NCBI RefSeq assembly: GCF_947259025.1
Contig: NZ_CAMYKO010000006.1
Span: 124,001 to 188,000 of the forward strand
Length of the DNA stretch: 64,000 nucleotides
From: an uncultured Methylophaga sp.
GTDB taxonomy: Bacteria; Pseudomonadota; Gammaproteobacteria; Nitrosococcales; Methylophagaceae
Direction: 5' to 3'
The notes below the pieces were generated by a model, which did not search any database, was not told where the DNA came from, and was given only the letters and a program-made list of their open reading frames with translations. Positions 28,714 to 38,127 of the stretch are shown one piece after another (within the stretch, counting starts at the first letter, position 1; each line of letters begins with the position of its first letter). The translations under genes and the position numbers were made by a program.

Positions 28714-29951
28714 TGTCTTCAGTCCTTTTTAGTGAAAAAGAAATAGTCTGGCTTACTTCCCTCCTTAAGCAGCATATATCTGACGATCTATACCTAGTAG
28801 ATGGACAAAATCTTTCTATCAAACTTGGAAAAGAAACCCTGAATCTGGATTTTGATGATTTCCGTGTGTTGGCTCTACCAACTCTGCAGACTCAAAAGAT
28901 TACTGGATACGATATATTTGACCTGATTTTTAAGTGCTTAACACGACAGGAAGAGTATCAATTTATTAACAAAGACACTCATGACCGCTTCCCTGCGAAT
29001 GCCTCTTCTGCCTATCAAAGCCATATTCTTGAGAGACCTGTTGTGGATGAATGCTTCGAATTCATTAGACGGTCTGTCTCTCGACAATGGCCGCAACTTA
29101 AACTGAAAGAGCATAAAGCCAGAACTATTGTGACCTGTGATGTAGATAATCCTTATGAGTTTTATACATTAAGCCCACGTGCATTCATCAAAAAATTGGG
29201 TGGTGATCTGCTTAAACGGAAAAGTCCGAGCGAATTTCATCGGACTTGGCGTAATTACTGGCAGAGTGCAAAACAGGATTATTCAGCTGATCCCAATAAT
29301 AATTTTGACTGGATGATGGACATCAATGAAAAGGCCGGCAATAAGATGGCCTTTTATTTCCTTGTAGACCAGTCAGTCCCCGCTTTTGATGCGCATTATA
29401 GTATTGATGAACCAAGAATCAGACAGTTGATGCGGCGAATTTATGATCGCGGACATGAAATTGGACTTCATGCTAGCTATGGAACATATAAAAACGCTGA
29501 ACAAATGATAAAAGAAGCTGACAAGCTTCGACAGGTCATGGATGAAGAGGGCATCAAGCAGGATGAAATTGGTTCCCGCCAGCATTTCCTGCGTTGGTCA
29601 ACGCCAGAAACAGCGAGACACCTTGAGGCCGCTGGCATTGCCTATGACACAACACTGGGTTATGCCGATCATGTCGGGTTTCGCTGTGGTACGAGCCACG
29701 AGTTCCCACTGTTTGATATTGAAAAGCAAAGAGTGCTTAACTTACGCGAAAGACCATTAATTATGATGGAAGCCTCTGTCCTAAATGCTAAGTACATGAA
29801 CAAGGGATATAGTGACGACACCCTGGCCTACATGAAAGATCTGAAAAAGTGCTGCCATCAATATGGTGGAACATTCACCATGCTCTGGCACAACAGCCAT
29901 TTTTTGAATGAACAAGACAAACTCTTTTATCAGGAGTTAGTTAATTCGTGA
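28713..29951 (+). CDS. Polysaccharide deacetylase-like protein
   Basis: 412 residues. The NodB-type core is seen after about residue 135: TIVTCDVDNPYEF (metal-binding Asp pair), RGHEIGLHASYGTYKNAEQMIKEADKL (metal-binding His), RQHFLRW, and a late LWHNSHF. The first 130 residues are a separate domain found in related proteins of glycan loci. No signal peptide, so it probably works on the growing unit in the cytoplasm. Exact substrate unknown. Confidence 0.75.
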   Translation: MSSVLFSEKEIVWLTSLLKQHISDDLYLVDGQNLSIKLGKETLNLDFDDFRVLALPTLQTQKITGYDIFDLIFKCLTRQEEYQFINKDTHDRFPANASSAYQSHILERPVVDECFEFIRRSVSRQWPQLKLKEHKARTIVTCDVDNPYEFYTLSPRAFIKKLGGDLLKRKSPSEFHRTWRNYWQSAKQDYSADPNNNFDWMMDINEKAGNKMAFYFLVDQSVPAFDAHYSIDEPRIRQLMRRIYDRGHEIGLHASYGTYKNAEQMIKEADKLRQVMDEEGIKQDEIGSRQHFLRWSTPETARHLEAAGIAYDTTLGYADHVGFRCGTSHEFPLFDIEKQRVLNLRERPLIMMEASVLNAKYMNKGYSDDTLAYMKDLKKCCHQYGGTFTMLWHNSHFLNEQDKLFYQELVNS

Positions 29952-31060
29952 AAATTGCTTACCTAGTCGGGGAAAATTTATCAAAACACCCAGGCCTCAA
30001 ACACAAAATAGAAACTCAAATACATTATTGGCGATCTGCAGGGCATGATGTTTATCAAATACACCACCACAATGGTGTTGTTATTGACCCTGATGGAAAA
30101 GAGCAACAGTACTTAGTACATGCGAATGATACAGCCTCTAAATGGCAGAGGCTGAGCCGTCTAGCTAAACAGTATCATTTTGTTGCTCGGCAACTTGAAG
30201 AAATCAAACCTGATTTAACTTACAGCCGTTATTTATTTCCTGCAAAAAACCTAAGTAAAATCAGGCAGCATGCAGGTAGGTTAATTCTGGAAGTCAATTC
30301 GGATGATCGTGCTGAGTACCTTCAAAAAAGCGTATTGACAGGTGTTGTTAACACGCTATTCAGGCACCGGGTATTGGCTAAAGCTGATGGTTTGGTTTTT
30401 GTTACTGGAGAATTAAGGGATAAGTCAGCTTTTTCTGGTTTGACCCCGCATCGGTGCGTGATTGGAAACGGTGTAGAAGTTGATTCGTTTGAGTTTTTAT
30501 CAAGAACGGGGAATTCTTTACCGCAGCTGGTTTTTATCGGATCGCCAGGCCAGTCATGGCACGGCTTAGACAAAGTGGGTTTACTTGCTTCTTATTTCCC
30601 TGAATGGACTTTTAATATTATTGGTCCTAACAAAGAGGAGTGTCTCAAACAATGGAGGGCTGAGCCTGAAAATATCATTTTTCATGGTTATCTCTCTAAT
30701 CTCGATGCGCAGCGAGTTGTAAAGAATATGGATGTTGGCATCTCTACACTTGCATTGCACAGAAAGAGCATGCAGGAGGCCTGTCCACTAAAGCTTCGTC
30801 AATATTTGGCTCAAGGAATTCCAGTACTCGCCGCTAGCGAAGATCCTGATATCGAGTCTGAACAGGTTTTTTATTTCAGGATTGCTAATACGGAACACAA
30901 CGTTACTTCAAGCATAGATGCTATACGTACTTTCGTTGGAAATGTTTTTGCTAACTCTGATATCAGAACTTCTGCCAGGCGCTATGCCGAAGAACATTTA
31001 GCTGCATCTGAAAAAGAAGCTAAAAGATTAAAGTTCTTTGAGAGAGTATTAGCCTTATGA
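29948..31060 (+). CDS. Glycosyltransferase (GT4-like)
   Basis: 370 residues from GTG 29948. N-terminal domain with GLKHKIETQIHYWRSAGHDVYQIH and a C-terminal GT-B domain with QLVFIGSPGQSWHGLDKVGLLASYFPEW and CPLKLRQYLAQGIPVLAAS, the donor-binding end. Donor and linkage cannot be deduced. Overlaps both neighbours by 4 bp. Confidence 0.78.
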   Translation: MKIAYLVGENLSKHPGLKHKIETQIHYWRSAGHDVYQIHHHNGVVIDPDGKEQQYLVHANDTASKWQRLSRLAKQYHFVARQLEEIKPDLTYSRYLFPAKNLSKIRQHAGRLILEVNSDDRAEYLQKSVLTGVVNTLFRHRVLAKADGLVFVTGELRDKSAFSGLTPHRCVIGNGVEVDSFEFLSRTGNSLPQLVFIGSPGQSWHGLDKVGLLASYFPEWTFNIIGPNKEECLKQWRAEPENIIFHGYLSNLDAQRVVKNMDVGISTLALHRKSMQEACPLKLRQYLAQGIPVLAASEDPDIESEQVFYFRIANTEHNVTSSIDAIRTFVGNVFANSDIRTSARRYAEEHLAASEKEAKRLKFFERVLAL

Positions 31061-32280
31061 GGCTGGCGGTTATATCAAGCTCTGCACCATATGGTAAAGG
31101 TGAAAGTTTTGTAATAACTGAAGCTAACGCCCTATCAGAGGAAGCAGTGGATGTTTTGCTAATCCCAACACAGTTGCGTCCTGGAAACCCAAACCGGTTT
31201 CAATTACATGAGCGTGTCAGTCTTTTGGCCCAGCCATCTTTGTCATTAAGTGTTGTCTCAGCCTTTTTTTCATTGCTCATTCAATCGCCAGCTAAGGTCT
31301 TATCCTTATTCAAATTGGTCACTGATACCAATATTTGGAATACAGTCAAAAACTACTTGGTTCTGCCAAAAGCTATCTGGCTCTCAAAGCAACTAAAGCA
31401 GAGAAACATAGAGCACATCTACGCCCACTGGATGACAACTTCAGCGACACTGGCTATGGTAATAAGTCGTCTAACAGGCATTCCCTGGAGTTGCACAGCT
31501 CACAGAGGTGATATCGTTACCAATAATCTTTTGGAATTAAAATGCCAGGATGCTTCATTCGTTCGGTTTATTTCAATAAGTGGTGTTGAGTTAGCCAGAG
31601 CCAGAGCGAAGCTCAATGATTCAAAAGTAAAGATATTGCACATGGGAGTATCTGTCCCGCCTGTGACTGAGCAGCCCAAGCCAAGCTTGGTTGGTGCTTC
31701 TCGATCATTGTTTACGATACTTTGCCCGGCTAACTTGATTCCCGTGAAAGGGCACAAATATCTCATTGAGGCTATGTCAAAAATGAAACGAGCAGAAAAA
31801 GTTCGATTGCTGCTCGCTGGGGATGGTGAGTTACGTGAAAAGCTGGAGACCCAGGCAACAAAATTAGGTGTTGCTGAAAAAATAAGCTTCTTGGGCCACG
31901 TACCACATAATAACTTAATCACGATGTACGAAAATAAAGAAGTTGACTTGGTGGTATTGCCAAGTTTGGATTTAGGCAATGGTATCCATGAAGGGATTCC
32001 CGTCAGTTTGATGGAAGCGATGTCTCATCAAGTCCCTGTGATATCTACCAGGACAGGAGGTATTCCGGAGTTACTGGAGGATTCTATGACCGGCAGTGAG
32101 TTTGGTTGCTTGGTCACTGCAGGAGATAGCTCTGTGCTTGCTGAAGAGATAGACAACATGGTTGGATGTGAATCTTTTTGCAATTATTGGGCAAGATCTG
32201 GGCTGACACGTATTACTGAGAATTTTAATTTGGAAATCAACACTAAACGATTGGTTGATCTCTTATCAGATAGACGATAA
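31057..32280 (+). CDS. Glycosyltransferase family 4
   Basis: 407 residues. The GT4 hallmarks are clear: LCPANLIPVKGHKYLIEAM, LLLAGDGELREKLE and HEGIPVSLMEAMSHQVPVIST with the E-x7-E donor motif. N-terminal VITEANALSEEAVDVLLIP and IYAHWMTTSATLAMVISRLTGIPWSCTAHRGD are typical of colanic-acid-type transferases. Ends 142 bp before the next gene, one of few gaps in this operon. Confidence 0.85.
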   Translation: MRLAVISSSAPYGKGESFVITEANALSEEAVDVLLIPTQLRPGNPNRFQLHERVSLLAQPSLSLSVVSAFFSLLIQSPAKVLSLFKLVTDTNIWNTVKNYLVLPKAIWLSKQLKQRNIEHIYAHWMTTSATLAMVISRLTGIPWSCTAHRGDIVTNNLLELKCQDASFVRFISISGVELARARAKLNDSKVKILHMGVSVPPVTEQPKPSLVGASRSLFTILCPANLIPVKGHKYLIEAMSKMKRAEKVRLLLAGDGELREKLETQATKLGVAEKISFLGHVPHNNLITMYENKEVDLVVLPSLDLGNGIHEGIPVSLMEAMSHQVPVISTRTGGIPELLEDSMTGSEFGCLVTAGDSSVLAEEIDNMVGCESFCNYWARSGLTRITENFNLEINTKRLVDLLSDRR

Positions 32281-32422
32281 GAACAAACGAGGCTATTTTT
32301 ATGGCCTTTGAATCCTGATCATAACTGAGATATTTGAATAGTTTGCTAGAGAGTGAAAATGGGCATAGTGAAAAGGCTTTTCCTAAAACCCTAGATTTAC
32401 ATGAAGTCGTTACCCTCCCAAA

Positions 32423-33688
32423 ATGAGAATACTAAGACCTGTGAATGCATCTAGTCACAAAGTCATTTGGATAATTAATCAGTACGGCTCACTCCCTTCA
32501 ACTGGAATGGGGGGGAGGCACAGACACTTGTCCCGAGAGCTTTCAAACATAGGGCATAAGGTTACATTGATCTCTGCAAGGTGGACACATGGAACCAGAG
32601 ATGAGATCGCTGCTGATAATGCCCCAGAAACTGAGGAGTTTGAGGGGTTTCAGTTCCATAGAATCAATGTACACAAATATAAGCATGCACATGATAAAAA
32701 GAGAGTTTTAAATTGGTTTGAGTTTGCCTGGAGAATCCGCAAGCTGCCGAAAAAGCTGGACGAAAAACCTGACATTATTATCTACTCATCCCCGTCTTTG
32801 ATTGGTTATTTGGGTGCACACTATTTGGCAAAAAAAAATCGGGCAAAATTGATTTTTGAGGTTCGCGACATTTGGCCACTGACCTTGACACTTTTGGGGG
32901 GCTTTTCACAAAAGCATCCTTTTATTCGATTTATGCAGTGGATTGAAGACTTTGCATACAGCAAGTCTTCAAATGTTATTTCCAATCTGGAAGGAGCAGT
33001 TGAACATGCTAAGTCACGCGGCATGCTCGCCGAGAAATTTAACTGGATTCCAAATGGTTTTTCAGAATTCGAGTTGAACACGATTAAACCCGCCAGCAAG
33101 GAAATTTTAGAGTCTTTAAGACATCAGGAGTTTTCTCTTACATACACTGGTGCAATAGGTGAGGCTAACTCTTTAGACACTCTGATTGATGCAGCAGAAT
33201 TATTAAAGGATTCTGCAGGTGTTCACTTCAATATTGTAGGTCGTGGTCGCTTGCAGGAAAAGCTCGAGCAAGAGGCGCGTGACAGGAACCTGAAGAATGT
33301 CCATTTTTGGGGAGCTGTAGCCAAAAACCAAGTGCAGTCAGTGCTCAGGAACTCAGATTTATGTCTGATTTGCTGGCGGGATAGCAAGCTTTATAACCAC
33401 GGTATTGCTGCCAATAAACTATTTGATTACTTGTATGCTGGTAAGCCCGTTTTGAATGCGTACTCTGGCGGTTATGATCTCATTTCCCGTTACCAGTGTG
33501 GTCTTACAGTGACTGCGGAGTCGCCTCAGGCACTGGCGGAGGGTATTTTGCAATTCAAAGAGATGTCTCCCAAGTTACGAGAAAAAATAGGGCAGAACGG
33601 AAGAGAAGCCGTAATAAAAAACCATGAATATCAAAACATTGCTTTGAAGTTGAATTCAATCATATTAAATACGAGAAGTCAGGCGTGA
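32423..33688 (+). CDS. Glycosyltransferase family 4 (WbuB-like)
   Basis: 421 residues. QYGSLPSTGMGGRHRHLSRELSNIGHKVTLISAR near the N-terminus and FEVRDIWPLTL are typical of WbuB/WcaI-like transferases. The C-terminal domain has LTYTGAIGEANSLDTLIDAAELL and ANKLFDYLYAGKPVLNA. WbuB relatives transfer N-acetyl-fucosamine in some O-antigens; donor here is unknown. Confidence 0.83.
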   Translation: MRILRPVNASSHKVIWIINQYGSLPSTGMGGRHRHLSRELSNIGHKVTLISARWTHGTRDEIAADNAPETEEFEGFQFHRINVHKYKHAHDKKRVLNWFEFAWRIRKLPKKLDEKPDIIIYSSPSLIGYLGAHYLAKKNRAKLIFEVRDIWPLTLTLLGGFSQKHPFIRFMQWIEDFAYSKSSNVISNLEGAVEHAKSRGMLAEKFNWIPNGFSEFELNTIKPASKEILESLRHQEFSLTYTGAIGEANSLDTLIDAAELLKDSAGVHFNIVGRGRLQEKLEQEARDRNLKNVHFWGAVAKNQVQSVLRNSDLCLICWRDSKLYNHGIAANKLFDYLYAGKPVLNAYSGGYDLISRYQCGLTVTAESPQALAEGILQFKEMSPKLREKIGQNGREAVIKNHEYQNIALKLNSIILNTRSQA

Positions 33689-34539
33689 TCGGTTACAGGT
33701 CTTTTACTGCTAGAAAAGTCTTGTGGCGCACTAACGCCGGAGCATTGATGCCTCTCAGTCCTCCTGAGAATCTTGCTGAGTTTTCAGAAAGTGAAGCCGA
33801 AAACCTTTTAAAAAATAAGAAAGGCTTTTTGATACGTTGGGAAAGTGATTTTGATGAGTTGAGTATCTCACCATGGTGGCATGTGATTAAAGACAGGCCT
33901 GAAGCGATGGTGAATTTACCAAAAAAAACACGTTATTCGATTCGCAAGGCATCAGAACTATATTTCGCAAAAGCCGTTTCCCTGCAAAGAATAATTGATG
34001 ATGGGTACCCTGTTTATCGGCGTTCATATGAGCGTTATGACACCCATGAACCAATGCTCAGCGAAACTGATTTTTGCGAGGCTGTACAAAACTTACCCAA
34101 ACAAACTGAATGGTGGGGAATTTTTGAACGTGAAACTGACCGTTTGGTGGCATTCTCTGAGAACTATATTGAGAGTGATACGTGCTTTTTCGTTTCAATG
34201 TGGCTTGAACCTGATGCCATGAAAAAATTTGCGGGCTACTTACTGTTTCATGAAATGGAGTTGCACTACCTTGACGTCAGAGGGTTTAAGTATGTCTCAG
34301 ATGGAGCAAGAAGTTTGAGCCATGATACAAATATCCATGATTTTCTCATGCGAAAGTTTAACTACAGAAAAGCTTACTCTAGACTTCACGTGGTTTACCG
34401 AAATTGGTTAGGTTTAGCGATAAAACTTGCATACCCATTTCGCAATGTCATTTATCGCCTACCCCTTAATTTATTCAGAAAAGCTAGTGTATTGCTTAGA
34501 CAAGAAAGCATCAGAAGACAGAGTGAGTCAGGAGGATGA
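33685..34539 (+). CDS. GNAT/FemAB-like acyltransferase
   Basis: 284 residues from GTG 33685. The FemAB-like segment LPKKTRYSIRKASELYF and the GNAT-like core (WWGIFERETDRLVAFSENYIESDTCFFVSM...) suggest transfer of an acyl or aminoacyl group. In a glycan locus a likely acceptor is an amino sugar. I cannot name the substrate. Overlaps neighbours on both sides by 4 bp. Confidence 0.6.
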   Translation: MIGYRSFTARKVLWRTNAGALMPLSPPENLAEFSESEAENLLKNKKGFLIRWESDFDELSISPWWHVIKDRPEAMVNLPKKTRYSIRKASELYFAKAVSLQRIIDDGYPVYRRSYERYDTHEPMLSETDFCEAVQNLPKQTEWWGIFERETDRLVAFSENYIESDTCFFVSMWLEPDAMKKFAGYLLFHEMELHYLDVRGFKYVSDGARSLSHDTNIHDFLMRKFNYRKAYSRLHVVYRNWLGLAIKLAYPFRNVIYRLPLNLFRKASVLLRQESIRRQSESGG

Positions 34540-35498
34540 CCAGATCTTCGTTTCTCGTTGGGCTTGCGCGGATAATTCAAGCCGTTCCATTGTGGGTTTT
34601 TCAATTTATTGAAAGGCCTTTTCTGGTTAAGTCGGACAGTCAAAAAGTTCAAGCTATTTTTGTGATGGCACTCCCACGGAGCGGGTCTACTGTCCTCTAC
34701 CAGGCTATTAGCCATGGACTAGCAGTTCAGTACCTTTCCAATGTCTGGAATCTTTTATATCAACTTCCTTTGCTTGGAGGGCGCATCTCTGCTTGTTATG
34801 CAGCCAAGCACCGTTCAGGTTTTCAATCCAGCCATGGTTTTGTCCCTGGTATTGACGGGCCAGCTGAAGGAATGCGTTTCTGGCAGCGGTGGTTAGGCGC
34901 AGAACTATCAGATAAGAACGCAGAAAGGGGGAGCGAGAAAAAACTGCAACGGAGGGTTGCTTATTTGAGGCATGTCATAGCCTCGCTCAAGCCTGCTGGT
35001 CAACCCTTTGTATCAACATACATTGGTCATTCACTGATTCCGGATAGGGTTCACGAGGCATTCCCGGAAGCAGTACTCATTCGCCTGCGTCGTGACCCGG
35101 TGTCAAACGGTCTATCTTTATTGAAATCAATGCGAGAAAGTAGGAAAGATAGCTTTTCTGTCATCCCCAGAGAGTGTCACGATTTGAGGGGAGCCTCCCA
35201 GCATGAGTGGGTGGCTGCACAAGTTTATTGGTTGAATCGCAGACTGGATGATGCAGCATGCTCAAGCAACATGCTGAGCGTAAATTATGAAGATTTTTGT
35301 CGCAGCCCAACCAATGAGATAAAGCGTATCCATGATTGGTGTCTGAGCCAAGGGGTTGAGGTTGAGCTTAAATTTCCACTACCAGACTCTTTTACTTACA
35401 AAATGGCTGATTGTGACAATGACATTGATGCTCTGAAAATTCAGCAGGCTTTGGCTGGGTTGGAGCAAAAATATGGAAAGTTGGGGGCAACCCCATGA
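34536..35498 (+). CDS. Sulfotransferase (second of two)
   Basis: 320 residues. VMALPRSGSTVLYQAISHGL is the phosphosulfate loop (PRSGST), and FPEAVLIRLRRDPVSNGLSLLKSM is the 3'-phosphate-binding part. Unlike the first sulfotransferase in sequence, so the two probably act on different positions or sugars. Followed by overlapping phosphoglycosyl transferase and, two genes on, APS kinase. Confidence 0.83.
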   Translation: MTRSSFLVGLARIIQAVPLWVFQFIERPFLVKSDSQKVQAIFVMALPRSGSTVLYQAISHGLAVQYLSNVWNLLYQLPLLGGRISACYAAKHRSGFQSSHGFVPGIDGPAEGMRFWQRWLGAELSDKNAERGSEKKLQRRVAYLRHVIASLKPAGQPFVSTYIGHSLIPDRVHEAFPEAVLIRLRRDPVSNGLSLLKSMRESRKDSFSVIPRECHDLRGASQHEWVAAQVYWLNRRLDDAACSSNMLSVNYEDFCRSPTNEIKRIHDWCLSQGVEVELKFPLPDSFTYKMADCDNDIDALKIQQALAGLEQKYGKLGATP

Positions 35499-36106
35499 TG
35501 TCTACAGGCCTGTCAGACAAGCAAGCTCTTGGAAAGAGGATTTTTGATTTTTTGTTAGCCAGCATGGGATTAGTTGCCTTCTGGTGGTTAATCGTCTTGG
35601 CTTGGTCTGCTGCTAGTTTGAATACGCGTAGTAATGGTTTTTTTGTCCAGAATCGCATTGGGAAGGACGGACGGCGGTTTCGCGTCTACAAAATCAAGAC
35701 GATGCGACCATTGAAAGATGTCAACTCCACTGTTACTACAATTAATGACCCGCGCATTACAGGTTTGGGACGATTTTTTCGAAAGACTAAAATTGATGAG
35801 CTTCCTCAGCTTTGGAATGTATGGGTTGGTGATATGAGTTTTGTAGGTCCCAGACCCGATGTCGAGGGCTTTGCGGATCGTCTGAAGGGTGAGGAGCGTG
35901 AGATATTGACTATCCGGCCAGGCATTACCGGACCTGCCACATTGAAATATCATAATGAAGAAGCATTGCTCGCGTCGGTCGATAATCCTGAGAAATATAA
36001 TGCCGAGGTTATCTGGCCGGATAAAGTGCGTATCAATCTTGAATACATCAGGCAGTGGTCTCTGAAAAAAGATATTGCCTATATCTGGAAAACGGTTTTT
36101 AAGTAA
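35495..36106 (+). CDS. Phosphoglycosyl transferase, PglC-like (initiating enzyme)
   Basis: 203 residues. One N-terminal reentrant hydrophobic helix (about 13-38), RIGKDGRRFRVYKIKTMR, the Asp-Glu catalytic dyad in KIDELPQLWNVWVGDMSFVGPRPD, and TGPATLKYHNEE mark a small monotopic transferase. It places the first sugar-1-phosphate on undecaprenyl phosphate. PglC-type enzymes often use UDP-bacillosamine-like donors, consistent with the neighbouring DegT enzyme. Confidence 0.9.
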   Translation: MMSTGLSDKQALGKRIFDFLLASMGLVAFWWLIVLAWSAASLNTRSNGFFVQNRIGKDGRRFRVYKIKTMRPLKDVNSTVTTINDPRITGLGRFFRKTKIDELPQLWNVWVGDMSFVGPRPDVEGFADRLKGEEREILTIRPGITGPATLKYHNEEALLASVDNPEKYNAEVIWPDKVRINLEYIRQWSLKKDIAYIWKTVFK

Positions 36107-37290
36107 TGACTCAAATATTTTCTCCCTGGCCCTCTTTCACACAGGAGGAAGCTGATGCTGTCAGTGAAGTGTTGTTGTCTAATAAGGTCAACTACTGGAC
36201 AGGAACAAGGTGCCGGGAATTTGAAGCCGCTTTCGCAGAGTGGACCAGAGTGCCCCATGCTATAGCTCTGGCTAATGGTACATTGGCCCTGGACGTGGCC
36301 TTGCGAGCCTTGGGTGTAGGACCTGGCGATGAAGTGGTGGTCACATCAAGAACATTCATTGCTTCGGTGTCTAGCATTGTCTTGCTCGGTGCCAAACCTG
36401 TCTTTGCAGACGTTGACCCCGACTCACAGAACATTTCGGCTGAGAGTATTAGCGAAGTACTCTCTGATAAGACTAAAGCGATTATTTGCGTGCACCTCGC
36501 TGGGTGGCCCTGCGATATGGATGACATCATGGAGTTGGCTAGTACAAATGGCCTCAAAGTGATTGAAGATTGTGCCCAGGCGCATGGGGCAAAGTATAAA
36601 AATCAGCCAGTGGGGTCCATTGGTGATGTCGGTTGTTGGTCTTTCTGCCAAGACAAAATCATGACCACGGGCGGCGAAGGTGGCATGGTGACCACCAACT
36701 CAGAAGCACTCTGGAAAAAGATGTGGTCATTCAAAGACCATGGCAAATCTTACGATGCGATTTATAACAAATCGCACCCTCCAGGATTCAGATGGTTACA
36801 TACGTCGTTTGGGACGAACTACAGGATGACCGAAATGCAGGCGGCTATCGGTCTTATCCAGTTACGGAGAATGAGTACCTGGACTGAGGCCCGTCAAAAC
36901 AATGCAAAACGAATTTGGGGGACAGCATCAGAGTATCCTGTTTTTAGAGTCCCGGAAGTGCCCGAACACATTGAGCATGCTGCATACAAAGCCTATATTT
37001 TTGTCAGACCAGATGAACTTGAACAGGGATGGAGCAGAGACCGAATGATGGAAGAAATCCAGCGTCTGGGGGTGCCATGCTTTTCGGGTTCTTGTTCTGA
37101 GGTTTATCAAGAAAAAGCATTTGAAACGGGTGATTTAAGACCCACAGCGCCATTGCCTCAGGCCCAGACGCTGGGTGAGACATCTCTGATGTTCCTAGTT
37201 CATCCAACAATCACTGAGTCAGAGATTCAAAACGTCTGCGATGTCATCGGTGAGGTCGCCAAGATGGCTCAAAAAGAAAATAATCATTAA
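36106..37290 (+). CDS. DegT/DnrJ/EryC1/StrS aminotransferase (sugar 4-aminotransferase candidate)
   Basis: 394 residues. PLP enzyme with the cofactor Lys in SFCQDKIMTTGGEGGMVTT, ALANGTLALDVALRALG near the start and NYRMTEMQAAIGLIQL. Best explained as the 4-aminotransferase acting on the UDP-4-keto-6-deoxy-HexNAc made by the WbpM-like dehydratase (PglE-like role). That pairing is inference; the gene starts one base before the end of the PglC-like gene. Confidence 0.85.
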   Translation: MTQIFSPWPSFTQEEADAVSEVLLSNKVNYWTGTRCREFEAAFAEWTRVPHAIALANGTLALDVALRALGVGPGDEVVVTSRTFIASVSSIVLLGAKPVFADVDPDSQNISAESISEVLSDKTKAIICVHLAGWPCDMDDIMELASTNGLKVIEDCAQAHGAKYKNQPVGSIGDVGCWSFCQDKIMTTGGEGGMVTTNSEALWKKMWSFKDHGKSYDAIYNKSHPPGFRWLHTSFGTNYRMTEMQAAIGLIQLRRMSTWTEARQNNAKRIWGTASEYPVFRVPEVPEHIEHAAYKAYIFVRPDELEQGWSRDRMMEEIQRLGVPCFSGSCSEVYQEKAFETGDLRPTAPLPQAQTLGETSLMFLVHPTITESEIQNVCDVIGEVAKMAQKENNH

Positions 37291-37305
37291 CAGAGAAAAA
37301 CGACT

Positions 37306-37908
37306 TTGGTTGATCAGAATATAGTTTGGCAACGCCACAACATCAATAGGACGAATAGAGCAGAGCAGAAGCGGCAGAAACCTTGTATTTTGTGGTTCAC
37401 GGGGCTGAGCGCATCAGGGAAGTCAACTACTGCCAATGCTGTTGAAAAGAAGCTCTTCAAACTAGGCCATCATACTTATTTATTGGATGGTGATAATGTC
37501 CGTCATGGCCTGAATAAAGATTTGGGTTTCGGCGATGCCGACAGGGTAGAAAATATCCGTCGCATTGGTGAGATGTCGAAATTATTTGCCGATGCCGGTT
37601 TGATAGTCTTAAGTGCTTTCATTTCTCCCTTTCGCTCTGACAGGAAAATGGTTAGAGAACTGGTCTCTGAAGGGGAATTTGTTGAAATTCACATGGCGAC
37701 GCCGCTCAGTGTTTGTGAAGAGCGCGACCCTAAGGGACTGTACAAAAAAGCTCGTCAGGGAAACATCAAAAACTTTACAGGCATAGACTCGGCCTATGAG
37801 CCACCGGAGTCCCCCGAAATTACGCTGAATACAGCTGAGTGTGATGTCGAGGCCTGTGCTGAACAGGTGATTAAATACCTGAGGGAAAAACACATTATTC
37901 ACGATTAG
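37306..37908 (+). CDS. cysC: Adenylylsulfate (APS) kinase
   Basis: 200 residues from TTG 37306. Walker A GLSASGKST, LLDGDNVRHGLNKDLGF, AFISPFRSDR and LYKKARQGNIKNFTGIDSAYEPPESPEI align closely with CysC. It phosphorylates APS to PAPS, the donor for both sulfotransferases of the operon. No ATP sulfurylase (cysD, cysN or sat) is in the window. Last gene of the polysaccharide operon, 15 bp after the aminotransferase; a repeat unit begins right at its stop. Confidence 0.95.
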   Translation: MVDQNIVWQRHNINRTNRAEQKRQKPCILWFTGLSASGKSTTANAVEKKLFKLGHHTYLLDGDNVRHGLNKDLGFGDADRVENIRRIGEMSKLFADAGLIVLSAFISPFRSDRKMVRELVSEGEFVEIHMATPLSVCEERDPKGLYKKARQGNIKNFTGIDSAYEPPESPEITLNTAECDVEACAEQVIKYLREKHIIHD

Positions 37909-38034
37909 TAGATCCTCGGGCTCCGCTCAGGATGACGAGGGTGTGGATGGCAAAGCAGGACTGTCATGCCGACCGGAATGGAGGTATCTTTTCCCGTGTT
38001 GGGAGGAGATCCTTCGGCTTCGCTCAAGATGACA
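37909..38034. repeat. Dispersed inverted-repeat units after cysC
   Basis: A single right arm (37909-37936, GATCCTCGGGCTCCGCTCAG) followed by a full unit (37962-38034, TGTCATGCCGACCGGAATGG ... CTTCGCTCAAGATGACA). The first arm starts directly after the cysC stop codon. It may serve as the operon's transcription end or protect the transcript 3' end (inference). Confidence 0.85.
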
Positions 38035-38127
38035 GGGTGAGGTGAACGGATTCCTTGTTATCACTTTGCATCTACACGTATCAAATCTGGCTAAGGTTAA
38101 ATTTCTGTTTATTAACGACTCTACTCA

